This document shows positions 14,401-21,251 of a stretch of DNA of 39,321 nt, one piece after another. A program made the position numbers and the translations under genes. Position 1 is the first letter of the stretch. Each line of letters starts with the position of its first letter. This stretch comes from Emticicia agri (lineage in GTDB: Bacteria > Bacteroidota > Bacteroidia > Cytophagales > Spirosomataceae): the NCBI GenBank assembly GCA_945860265.1, contig CAMAQF010000035.1, forward strand, positions 1 through 39,321. Reading direction: 5' to 3'. A model generated the notes under the pieces. That model was not told where the DNA came from, made no database searches, and saw nothing but the letters and a program-made list of their open reading frames with translations.

Positions 14401-15303
14401 ATGAAAAAAATTTTAATTACAGGCTCGAATGGCTTACTTGGTCAAAAACTTGTTGAATTATTGCTGAAGGCTAAAGACATTAAGGTAATTGCTACTGCTC
14501 GTGGCGAAAATCGTTTGCCGTTTGCTGAAGGCTACGAATATCATTCAATGGATATTACAAGCCGAGAACAAGTGCATAATGTAGTGGCAAATGTAAAGCC
14601 AAATGTGATTATACACACGGCCGCCATGACGAATGTTGACCAGTGCGAGAGCGAAAAAGATGCTTGTTGGTCTCAAAACGTAAGTTCGGTAGAATATTTG
14701 ATTGAGGCTTGTTCAAAAATTGATTGTTTTCTCCTCCACGTTTCGACTGATTTTATTTTCGATGGAAAATCTGGGCCGTACAAAGAGGATGCCGAAGCAA
14801 ATCCGATAAGTTTTTATGGTTGGAGTAAATACGCTTCCGAAAAACAGGTTAAAAATAGTAATATCCGTTGGGGAATTGCTCGCACAGTTTTGGTTTATGG
14901 AATTGCTCACGACATGAGCCGAACAAATATTATTTTGTGGGTGAAAAAGTCGCTAGAAGACGGTAAAAATATCAAAGTCGTAACTGACCAGTGGCGAACG
15001 CCTACTTTGGCCGAAGATTTGGCAAAAGGTTGTGCTTTAATTGCCGAACAAGAAGCCGAAGGTATTTTTAATATTTCGGGTAAAGATTTTTTGACTCCTT
15101 ACGAAATGGCAATAATGACTGCCGATTATTTCAAACTCGATAAATCGCTGATTTCACAAGCTGATTCTACAACGTTTTCGCAACCAGCCAAACGCCCACC
15201 AAGAACAGGTTTTGACTTATCAAAATCACGGCAAGTACTTGGTTATAAACCAGTTAGCTTTACTGAAGGAATTGAAGTATTAGCAGGGCAGATTGGTAAA
15301 TAA
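14401..15303 (+). CDS. RmlD-like NAD(P)-dependent sugar reductase/epimerase
   Basis: 300 residues. An extended short-chain dehydrogenase: Rossmann motif TGSNGLLGQKLVELL at residues 7-21; VIIHTAAMTNVDQCE; catalytic region HVSTDFIFDGKSGPY followed by YGWSKYASE with the YxxxK pair; and RTVLVYG. The order and spacing match RmlD/dTDP-4-dehydrorhamnose reductase, but no rml or other nucleotide-sugar genes are adjacent, so substrate assignment stays open. It is preceded by the cyclophilin gene (57-nt gap) and followed by a strong bidirectional hairpin (15377-15418) separating it from convergent nadD. Confidence 0.88.
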   Translation: MKKILITGSNGLLGQKLVELLLKAKDIKVIATARGENRLPFAEGYEYHSMDITSREQVHNVVANVKPNVIIHTAAMTNVDQCESEKDACWSQNVSSVEYLIEACSKIDCFLLHVSTDFIFDGKSGPYKEDAEANPISFYGWSKYASEKQVKNSNIRWGIARTVLVYGIAHDMSRTNIILWVKKSLEDGKNIKVVTDQWRTPTLAEDLAKGCALIAEQEAEGIFNISGKDFLTPYEMAIMTADYFKLDKSLISQADSTTFSQPAKRPPRTGFDLSKSRQVLGYKPVSFTEGIEVLAGQIGK

Positions 15304-15376
15304 ACCTATGAAGCAAAGAATATTTTAGCCTCATATATTTAAGAAGAAACCATATAAAGAATACATTACATGCAAT

Positions 15377-15418
15377 AAATAAACTTGGAACACCTGTTGA
15401 GATGTGCCACGTTTATTT
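15377..15418. terminator. Bidirectional terminator between the RmlD-like gene and nadD
   Basis: 16-nt arms AAATAAACTTGGAACA and TGTGCCACGTTTATTT pair with two mismatches around a 10-nt loop. The A/T-rich outer arms serve both strands of this convergent pair. Confidence 0.75.
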
Positions 15419-15419
15419 T

Positions 15420-15992
15420 CTACAAATAAAATTTCTTCCAGCGGATATATTCATCAACCACATCCGAAACCATATATCGAATAGATTTTCCTGCCTTGAT
15501 TGAATTTCGGATAAATGTTGCCGAAATATCAAGTAATGGAGCTTCCACAAATTTTACTTTTGGATGAGTCTTGAAATTATGCTCGGCCGTATTGGGTCTT
15601 GGATAAACGTACAGTTCGTAATATTCAAGAATCTTATCATAGTTTTTCCAGTTTTCAAATTGCACCAAATTATCTTCACCCATGATTAGCTTAAACTCGT
15701 GGTTGGGGTGGCGTTCGGATAGCTTCGTTAGTGTATCAATTGTATAACTTGGCTTCGGCATTTGAAACTCAATATCATTGGCTTTCAGTTTATAATTATC
15801 CGAAATTGATTTTTCGACCATCGTCAGTCGGTCGAATTCATGCAGTAAACTTTTATTTTTCTTGAACGGATTTTGCGGCGAAACAATAAACCAAACCTGC
15901 TCCAAATCAGTGCAATTGGCCATTGTATTCGCAATAATCAAATGACCAACATGAATGGGGTTGAACGAACCAAAAAACAAACCTATTTTCAT
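15420..15992 (-). CDS. nadD: Nicotinate-nucleotide adenylyltransferase NadD
   Basis: 190 residues from the ATG at 15992 (MKIGLFFGSFNP); the longer frame to 16022 overlaps the promoter. It transfers AMP to nicotinate mononucleotide in NAD synthesis. Visible features: nucleotidyltransferase motif GSFNPIHVGH (residues 8-17) with H14 and H17; WFIVSPQNPFK; and the C-terminal ISATFIRNSI corresponding to the family ISxTxxR motif. Transcribed leftwards from a promoter that interlocks with that of the divergent CMP kinase-ParB fusion gene. Confidence 0.97.
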   Translation of the reverse strand: MKIGLFFGSFNPIHVGHLIIANTMANCTDLEQVWFIVSPQNPFKKNKSLLHEFDRLTMVEKSISDNYKLKANDIEFQMPKPSYTIDTLTKLSERHPNHEFKLIMGEDNLVQFENWKNYDKILEYYELYVYPRPNTAEHNFKTHPKVKFVEAPLLDISATFIRNSIKAGKSIRYMVSDVVDEYIRWKKFYL

Positions 15993-16036
15993 AATTTTAT
16001 TTATCTGCCCCAAAAATACCAAATATTACAATTTGA

Positions 16037-16069
16037 TTGGGCAAAATTAGGAATAAAAGAATAATTTTG
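16037..16069 (+). promoter_or_regulatory. Promoter of the CMP kinase-ParB fusion gene
   Basis: TTG at 16037-16039, a 22-nt spacer and an exact -7 box TAATTTTG at 16062-16069. Predicted start near 16076, leader ~22 nt to the ATG at 16098. It is interleaved with the opposite-facing nadD promoter. Confidence 0.6.
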
Positions 16070-16073
16070 TCAA
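16042..16073 (-). promoter_or_regulatory. Promoter of nadD
   Basis: On the minus strand TTG (16071-16073), a 21-nt spacer and TAATTTTG (16042-16049). Predicted start near 16035, leader ~43 nt to the nadD ATG at 15992. The two promoters share the same 40 bp on opposite strands. Confidence 0.65.
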
Positions 16074-16097
16074 ATTTTACAAAATATAGCAATCTAT

Positions 16098-17006
16098 ATG
16101 AAAATTACTATCACAGGAGATTTAGGGAGTGGAAAAAGTACAATTGCTAAGATTTTATCTGAAGAACTTAATCTTAAATACCTTTCAACTGGTGCGATTC
16201 AGAGAGAAATTGCTCACCGATATGGCATGACAACTCTCGAGCTAAACAATCTGGCAGACACAAATAAAGAAATAGATAAAGAAATTGATGATAACCTACG
16301 AGCCTTAAATACTTTAGATAAAAACTTTGTTGTAGATTCTCGTTTAGGTTGGTTTTTTATTTCTTCATCAATAAAATTGTACTTTTTAATTGATATTGAA
16401 GTAGCCGCCAAACGAATTATGAGCGATTCGACCAGAATTAATGAAACAACTTATGCGACAATTCAGGAAACTGTCAAATCAATAGCATTAAGAAAAGGCA
16501 GCGAAAATAATAGATTTTTGAAGGAATACGGTGCTGATTGTGCTGATTTCAGTAATTTCGATTTGACTATCAATACAACTGAATTGAAAACTATGACGAT
16601 TGCAAGGTTTATCACTAAGATAATCAATCAAAAAGATTTTCAACGAGGAGTTATTTGGTGTAATCCGAAGATTTTATTTCCTACTCAAAATATCAAAGAA
16701 ACTTTCAATGATGATTTCGATGATTTGAAAGAACAAATTAATACTATGTCACCTTCATCAGAATATCCGATTTCAGTCATTGAAAAAAATGGCAAATGGG
16801 CTATTTATGATGGACACAAACGCACGAGCATTGCAATTCAAAATGGAGTTTCATTAGTTCCAGTAAAACTCATAGCAAAAAACGAAGAACTTCTACCCAA
16901 TAAAATTTCAGCCAATGAGTATTTTGGTGATACAATCAAATCAGCGTCGCTTTATGATTGGGAAACGGCAAATAAATTTGAATTTTATAACCATCCAACC
17001 TTATAA
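16098..17006 (+). CDS. Fusion: archaeal-type CMP kinase-like domain plus ParB/sulfiredoxin-like domain
   Basis: 302 residues. Residues 1-~180 look like the archaeal-type (d)CMP kinase group: P-loop GDLGSGKST (7-15), then LKYLSTGAIQREIAHRYGM, an acidic DTNKEIDKEIDD stretch, FVVDSRLGWFF in the nucleotide/lid position, LYFLIDIEVAAKRIM, and DFSNFDLTINT. Residues ~190-302 show the ParB/Srx/SerK superfamily signature: NPKILFP, YPISVIEKNGKWAIYDGHKR (D238-G-H-K-R242), then AIQNGVSLVPVKLI. Members of that superfamily include nucleases, CTPases, ATP-dependent reductases and a free-serine kinase. The combined architecture is not one I know. The start ATG is well placed after a good promoter. The gene is monocistronic: nadD diverges from it and a perfect terminator follows. 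Function not assigned. Confidence 0.8.
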   Translation: MKITITGDLGSGKSTIAKILSEELNLKYLSTGAIQREIAHRYGMTTLELNNLADTNKEIDKEIDDNLRALNTLDKNFVVDSRLGWFFISSSIKLYFLIDIEVAAKRIMSDSTRINETTYATIQETVKSIALRKGSENNRFLKEYGADCADFSNFDLTINTTELKTMTIARFITKIINQKDFQRGVIWCNPKILFPTQNIKETFNDDFDDLKEQINTMSPSSEYPISVIEKNGKWAIYDGHKRTSIAIQNGVSLVPVKLIAKNEELLPNKISANEYFGDTIKSASLYDWETANKFEFYNHPTL

Positions 17007-17012
17007 TTTCGC

Positions 17013-17049
17013 AAAAAAGCCATCAAATATTAAATTTGATGGCTTTTTT
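17013..17049. terminator. Bidirectional intrinsic terminator
   Basis: A perfect 16-bp stem: AAAAAAGCCATCAAAT with its complement ATTTGATGGCTTTTTT, 5-nt loop. A T6 tail in both directions serves the fusion gene (plus) and the convergent anti-sigma gene (minus). Confidence 0.93.
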
Positions 17050-17094
17050 GATACGATTTACGCTCATTTAAAATCGCTAATAACTAATCAACAA

Positions 17095-17385
17095 CTAAAG
17101 ATAGTTATTGAGCTTTAATTCGATAAATATAAACCCTAAAAACAAAATTGCTAAACCAATTTTTGCCCTAATATCAATGATTATCGATTGCGGACAACAT
17201 TTCTTTTCTACTTTCCCCTGCATTGCTTCCTTCACGCTTTTTTCTAGCTTATATGTCTCAATACACGGCATACAGGCATCCATGTTTAGTTTGAAGTGTT
17301 CAACTTCTTCAGCAGATGCAGAACCATCCAAAACGGCCTGTATCATTTTCATACATTTCTGCTGATTTTCACACTTTTGCTTCAT
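17095..17385 (-). CDS. Probable small anti-sigma factor (zinc-finger type, His position altered)
   Basis: 96 residues, directly downstream of the sigma factor gene on the same strand (183-nt gap). Composition and spacing fit zf-HC2/RsrA-like anti-sigma factors: an N-terminal Cys (C5 or C11), LDGSASAEEVEHF, then NMDACMPCIETYKLEKSVKEAM with the C38-x-x-C41 pair. The usual H-x3-C-x2-C histidine is replaced by asparagine at residue 34; the only histidine is H30, four residues earlier. A further CC pair (KKCCPQS) follows. The C-terminus has a hydrophobic stretch (GLAILFLGFIFIELK) that may anchor it to the membrane. It probably binds and inhibits the neighbouring sigma factor. Zinc or redox sensing is inferred. 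Confidence 0.7.
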   Translation of the reverse strand: MKQKCENQQKCMKMIQAVLDGSASAEEVEHFKLNMDACMPCIETYKLEKSVKEAMQGKVEKKCCPQSIIIDIRAKIGLAILFLGFIFIELKLNNYL

Positions 17386-17568
17386 TGTATATAATAATTA
17401 TAGGAACAGTAATATTATTTGTTCACCTTGTGGTTTTAAGGTATTAACTATCTGATATTTCGATTTATTCAATACAAATTATTTCGACAAACAATTTGCT
17501 ATCTCATGCGTTTGAACAAATAAGAAACAGTAATCTTTCAGAATTTGTTCAATTTGATGCCTAATCTA

Positions 17569-18195
17569 CTAAACTTCTTCTTGGCTTTCTAATTCGTTTG
17601 TTTTATAACCCATCGACAAAGCATACGTTTTTAGTTTTTCTTTCAAGAGATTTCTGGCACGGTGCAATCTTGAGCGAACCGTTCCGATTGGAATATCCAA
17701 AATTTTGGCCATTTCCTCATAAGTAAAACCTTCAATATCGCACAAAATAATTACTGTTCTGAAATCAACTGGCAAGCTATTGAGTGCATTGGCAACTTCA
17801 TCGCCAATCATGTCTTGCACGGTTTCTGTACGCAAGTCGGTTGTGGCATCCATTTCGGCATCTTCTGTCGAATTATAGGTTGTTTCAACATCTTGGTAAT
17901 CGACCTTCGAAGGTTCTTTACTTTTCTTGCGATAATCGTTTATGAAACTGTTTTTCAGTATTCTAAATAACCATGCTTTTGCATTAGTTCCTCGCTCAAA
18001 TGAATTGATAAAGCGGAATGCCTTTAAATAAGTGTCTTGTACCAAATCATTGGCATCATCTTCATCATTGGTGAGGCGAAAGGCAAAATTATACATGGAG
18101 TCTATGTGTGGCATAAACTCTTTATCAAAAACTGCGTATTTTTCTTTTTCGGAGTACCGTGCTATTACTTCTACGATTTCTTCTTCTTGTTCCAT
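17569..18195 (-). CDS. Sigma-70 family (ECF-type) RNA polymerase sigma factor
   Basis: 208 residues from the ATG at 18195 (MEQEEEIVEV); the frame to 18219 starts with TTG inside the promoter. Region 2 is visible as MYNFAFRLTNDEDDANDLVQDTYLKAFRFI, including the RNA polymerase core-binding and -10 recognition segments. Region 4 is ALNSLPVDFRTVIILCDIEGFTYEEMAKILDIPIGTVRSRLHRARNLLKEKL. The linker is acidic and longer than in many ECF factors. This is the widely conserved Bacteroidota sigma factor usually paired with a small anti-sigma factor, as here. A -7-like TAATTTTG (minus, 18217-18224) lies ~22 nt upstream of the start, giving a very short leader. Target genes are unknown. Confidence 0.93.
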   Translation of the reverse strand: MEQEEEIVEVIARYSEKEKYAVFDKEFMPHIDSMYNFAFRLTNDEDDANDLVQDTYLKAFRFINSFERGTNAKAWLFRILKNSFINDYRKKSKEPSKVDYQDVETTYNSTEDAEMDATTDLRTETVQDMIGDEVANALNSLPVDFRTVIILCDIEGFTYEEMAKILDIPIGTVRSRLHRARNLLKEKLKTYALSMGYKTNELESQEEV

Positions 18196-18216
18196 AGACT
18201 TTACTTTATAGTCAAG

Positions 18217-18224
18217 CAAAATTA
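18217..18224 (-). promoter_or_regulatory. -7 box of the sigma factor gene
   Basis: Minus strand TAATTTTG, exact to TAnnTTTG, with the predicted start near 18210 and the ATG at 18195. No well-spaced TTG was seen. The rest of the 290-nt gap to rsgA (18225-18509) is AT-rich and shows no ORF or strong structure. Confidence 0.4.
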
Positions 18225-18509
18225 CAATTATTACACTAATATTAAAATGATTTGTTAGAATACCAAGATTGAATTTTTAAGTTTCCAAAAAAACTCCTTA
18301 CTAATTTTGAAACAAACCTTCGATGATATAGGAATTTTATTTTTATAAATATCCGACAAAGAAAACAAGAAAAGCTTTTGTAAGAAAATATTTTTTGTGC
18401 GAAACAACTTATTTTGAGGATAACAGGGTGGTTTTGGTCAACGGTCTTTTAATAAAATAGATTTCACTTAATTTCTGTGGACTGAAGACCGAAAACTGTA
18501 GACTCTTCT

Positions 18510-19442
18510 CTACTTCCGATTATCGCCGCCATCCATCATGCTCAAGTAACTAAAATAGCGACTTTGGGCAATTCGCTCTTCCATTACGGCTTCTTTTACG
18601 GCACAATTTGGCTCGTCGAGATGCATACAATTATGAAATCGGCATAGGCTTATTATCTCCAAAATTTCGGGAAAATAATGCCCAATTTCCTCTTTTTCCA
18701 TATCGGCAAGCCCCAATTCTTTAATTCCAGGTGAATCTATGATGAAGGTTTCGGGTGCGATTTCAAACATTTCGGCAAAAGTTGTGGTATGCACGCCTTT
18801 ATTTGCAAATGTAGAAACCTCCGAAGTACGTAAATCTAAATCGGGGGCAATAGCATTGACCAAAGTAGATTTTCCAACGCCTGAATGCCCAGAAATTAGC
18901 GAAACCTTTCCTTTCAGGATATTAAAAAAATCATCAACACCTGTACCATCAAGAGCCGATGTGAAAATACATTTATAATTAAGGCTTTCGTAAAGCTCGG
19001 TTAGTTCGTGCTGATAGGAAATTTGTTCTTCATTGAGTAAATCGAGCTTATTGAAAACCAGCACCGTAGGAATACGAAACGACTCAGCTGCCACCAAAAA
19101 ACGATCAATAAAACCGAGTGAAGTTCGTGGAAAATCAAGTGTAGCAATTAGCACCGCTTGGTCGAGATTAGTGGCCAATAAATGTCCATGAGCGGTTTTA
19201 TGAACTGACTGACGAATGATGTAATTTTCTCGAGGAAGAATATCACTGATAATGCCCGCATTTCGAACCTCATCTTCTAATTCATAAACAACTTTATCGC
19301 CAACGGCAATTGGGTTTGTTACTTTAAAACCCTTGATTTTGAACTTACCTTTGAGACGACATTGCATAATAGTTCCTTCGTTGGAACGAACATCGTACCA
19401 AGAACCCGTCGAACGCATGACTAATCCAATGTTTTTGCTCAA
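18510..19442 (-). CDS. rsgA: Ribosome small-subunit-dependent GTPase RsgA
   Basis: 310 residues. It assists late 30S assembly and monitors the decoding site. N-terminal OB fold (STGSWYDVRSNEGTIMQCRLKGKFK), then a circularly permuted GTPase domain with motif order G4 (VFNKLDLL), G5-like TSALDGTGV, G1 (GHSGVGKSTLVNAI), G2 (TTTFAEMF) and G3 (DSPGIKELGL). The C-terminal zinc site is CRFHNCMHLDEPNC. The first codon taken is TTG at 19442, giving a KxIGLVMRSTGSW opening that aligns with the normal family N-terminus. An ATG at 19418 is the alternative and would remove eight residues. Confidence 0.95.
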   Translation of the reverse strand: MSKNIGLVMRSTGSWYDVRSNEGTIMQCRLKGKFKIKGFKVTNPIAVGDKVVYELEDEVRNAGIISDILPRENYIIRQSVHKTAHGHLLATNLDQAVLIATLDFPRTSLGFIDRFLVAAESFRIPTVLVFNKLDLLNEEQISYQHELTELYESLNYKCIFTSALDGTGVDDFFNILKGKVSLISGHSGVGKSTLVNAIAPDLDLRTSEVSTFANKGVHTTTFAEMFEIAPETFIIDSPGIKELGLADMEKEEIGHYFPEILEIISLCRFHNCMHLDEPNCAVKEAVMEERIAQSRYFSYLSMMDGGDNRK

Positions 19443-19756
19443 AATTTAATTGTATGTATATGAGTAAAAATAATTAATCTTAAAATAGACTTAAAGAATT
19501 GCTTTTTGTTGAAAATGACTATCTTGATAAGCTTCATTTGAAATATTATATTTATTCAAATAAAAATAATATATTTGCATGAAAACCTCAAAATTTACCC
19601 AATTGCACACAAATTTAATAGACAAAAGAAAGAATATTTGCCGTAAAATAATTTTTTAAGTAAATTTTAAGTCTTTGTTACAACAAATATTGAAATTTTC
19701 CCGTTATTTGGTTGTTCAAAAACATTCAAAAGGTATATTTTAAACAAATTACAACA
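19443..19756. other. AT-rich divergent intergenic region
   Basis: Holds the rsgA upstream region and the promoter of the small gene at 19757. A TATATTTG at 19570-19577 fits a -7 box but has no properly spaced TTG and precedes only a 26-codon ORF judged to be chance. Nothing else was recognised. Confidence 0.5.
19712..19741 (+). promoter_or_regulatory. Candidate promoter of the 36-residue peptide gene
   Basis: TTG at 19712-19714, a 19-nt spacer and TATATTTT at 19734-19741 (one base off TAnnTTTG). Predicted start ~10 nt before the ATG. Confidence 0.45.
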
Positions 19757-19867
19757 ATGAAAAAGGGAGTATTATTCGGTTTAGCCGCTGTTGCTGTTGG
19801 CGTTGTAGTTTATTCTTTAAACAAAAAAGGAAAACTAACAATACCATTCAAGCCAACTACAAAATAA
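19757..19867 (+). CDS. Small single-span membrane peptide (36 residues)
   Basis: The ATG at 19757 opens a 36-codon frame: a basic start (MKKG), one hydrophobic helix (VLFGLAAVAVGVVVYSL), then a basic tail (NKKGKLTIPFKPTTK) and TAA. The helix begins with small residues and a glycine pattern, and the positive residues on both sides suit a one-pass inner-membrane peptide. A candidate promoter ends 16 nt upstream and a hairpin with T7 follows 60 nt after the stop, so it looks like an independent gene. It stands alone between rsgA (divergent) and rfaE1 (convergent). I know no function. Short ORFs can arise by chance, but coding here is supported by composition and flanking signals. Confidence 0.65.
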   Translation: MKKGVLFGLAAVAVGVVVYSLNKKGKLTIPFKPTTK

Positions 19868-19926
19868 TTCAGTTATGATGAATTGTAGCCATCATAGCAA
19901 CCAATTTGCCAACATTCTGAATTTTT

Positions 19927-19974
19927 AGCACCTCGCATTTCTATTAAATATTGAAAATGTCGGGTGCTTTTTTT
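19927..19974 (+). terminator. Terminator of the small membrane peptide gene
   Basis: Imperfect hairpin AGCACC...CGCATTT with AAATGTCG..GGTGCT, followed by seven T. It may also serve rfaE1 on the other strand less well. Confidence 0.7.
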
Positions 19975-20013
19975 ATGCTACAATCTGATTATAGAACGCC
20001 CATTTGGATGTTC

Positions 20014-20991
20014 CTACGAATGCTTCTGATACTCTGCCTTTAGCTTTTCTTTTTCAATCGGTACTACGCCCACGTGTTCGCAAACAAGACCGCCACCCAA
20101 ATTTGACATTTCTGCAATAGCTTTCGGCGTAAGTTTAAGAGCTAAACACATGGCCGCTATACTCACAACGGTATCACCAGCACCCGAAACATCGGTAATA
20201 CTGCGTAAATGTGCTTCAATATGATGGGTTTCACCCGCAAAATCTATTAAAACGCCATTTTCGGATAATGTTAGAAATACGCCATTAACTCCCAGAGTTT
20301 GTTTGGCTGATGCCACTGCCGCTCTGATTTCATCCAAATTTTTGGCATCAAAATCAATTTTTAGGCCCTCTTTTAACTCTTTCAGATTTGGTTTAAAAAT
20401 ATCCGTTCCTTGATAATGTAAGAAATTTCGCTTTTTGGGGTCAACGATTGTTGGAATACCTTTTGACTTCGCAAAACTTACGATCGCTTGGATACTTTCG
20501 GCATCTAAAGCACCTTTATCGTAGTCTTCAAAAATAATAACATCGCACGATTCGGCCAAAAGTTTAGCTTTTTCAATAAGTTTTGAACGCTCATCGGCAT
20601 TGATGAGGCCGTCCATTTCGGAATCAATCCTCACAATATGCTGTGAACCAGCCAAAACACGTTGTTTTACTGTAGTAATTCGGTCATTGCTTTTTATAAT
20701 ACCTTCTGTTGGTAAATCATTGTCAATCATCAATTTAACCAAATCATTTGCATCAGAATCATTGCCTACGACAGTGCATAAAATGGCAGTACCTCCCAAC
20801 GATTTTATATTCATTGCCACGTTTCCTGCCCCTCCTAAACGAATTTCTTTATTTTTTACATTCACCACAGGAATAGGAGCTTCAGGCGAGATACGCTCTA
20901 CTTTTCCGAAAATATAAGAATCTATCATCACATCGCCTACAATCAATACTCGAAGTTTAGCGAAGGCATCAAAAATCTGGTTTGCTTGCAT
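20014..20991 (-). CDS. rfaE1: D-glycero-beta-D-manno-heptose-7-phosphate kinase (RfaE domain I)
   Basis: 325 residues from the ATG at 20991. A PfkB-fold kinase making heptose-1,7-bisphosphate for LPS core heptose. Visible features: VLIVGDVMIDSYIFGKVERISPEAPIPVV; the first PfkB signature EIRLGGAGNVAMNIKSLGG; DYDKGALD; TIVDPKKRNF; and the second signature DVSGAGDTVVSIAA with the catalytic Asp. The adenylyltransferase domain (HldE part II) is missing, so this is the stand-alone kinase form common in Bacteroidota; its partner must lie elsewhere. A TAGTTTTG box on the minus strand at 21141-21148 could start its transcript with a long ~140-nt leader. Confidence 0.93.
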   Translation of the reverse strand: MQANQIFDAFAKLRVLIVGDVMIDSYIFGKVERISPEAPIPVVNVKNKEIRLGGAGNVAMNIKSLGGTAILCTVVGNDSDANDLVKLMIDNDLPTEGIIKSNDRITTVKQRVLAGSQHIVRIDSEMDGLINADERSKLIEKAKLLAESCDVIIFEDYDKGALDAESIQAIVSFAKSKGIPTIVDPKKRNFLHYQGTDIFKPNLKELKEGLKIDFDAKNLDEIRAAVASAKQTLGVNGVFLTLSENGVLIDFAGETHHIEAHLRSITDVSGAGDTVVSIAAMCLALKLTPKAIAEMSNLGGGLVCEHVGVVPIEKEKLKAEYQKHS

Positions 20992-21132
20992 TATTATAAT
21001 CAATTATAAACTTTCAATATAGAGAGATTCAAATCGCTGATTAAGGTTATAAAGGCGATTGTCTCACAGAATTTTCCATTGAAACCTTATTAAAATTAGT
21101 TTTATTTGTTTTAAATGATCTTTTTTCATAAA

Positions 21133-21148
21133 TACATTTGCAAAACTA
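21133..21148. promoter_or_regulatory. Back-to-back -7 boxes between rfaE1 and the OmpA gene
   Basis: Plus strand TACATTTG (21133-21140) directly abuts CAAAACTA (21141-21148, minus TAGTTTTG). Each matches TAnnTTTG in one direction, facing rightwards to the OmpA gene and leftwards to rfaE1. TTG spacing is poor on both sides. Confidence 0.4.
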
Positions 21149-21251
21149 CGGATTTTAGAATGATTTTTTAGGAATTAATACATTTTGGCTCGGAGATTGC
21201 GTTATTTGCAAGGCGACATATATAATTATACTTAAAAATAAAATAGATTTT

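Noticed and set aside
16098..16640. Reading the kinase part as ordinary housekeeping Cmk
   Set aside because: The bacterial Cmk has a different NMP-binding insert and no ParB-like tail; this one fits the archaeal-type group better and lacks the usual Cmk neighbours.
19579..19659. 26-codon ORF after TATATTTG, upstream of the 36-residue gene
   Set aside because: Only 2 nt separate the box from the ATG, there is no spaced TTG, and the peptide has no recognisable feature.
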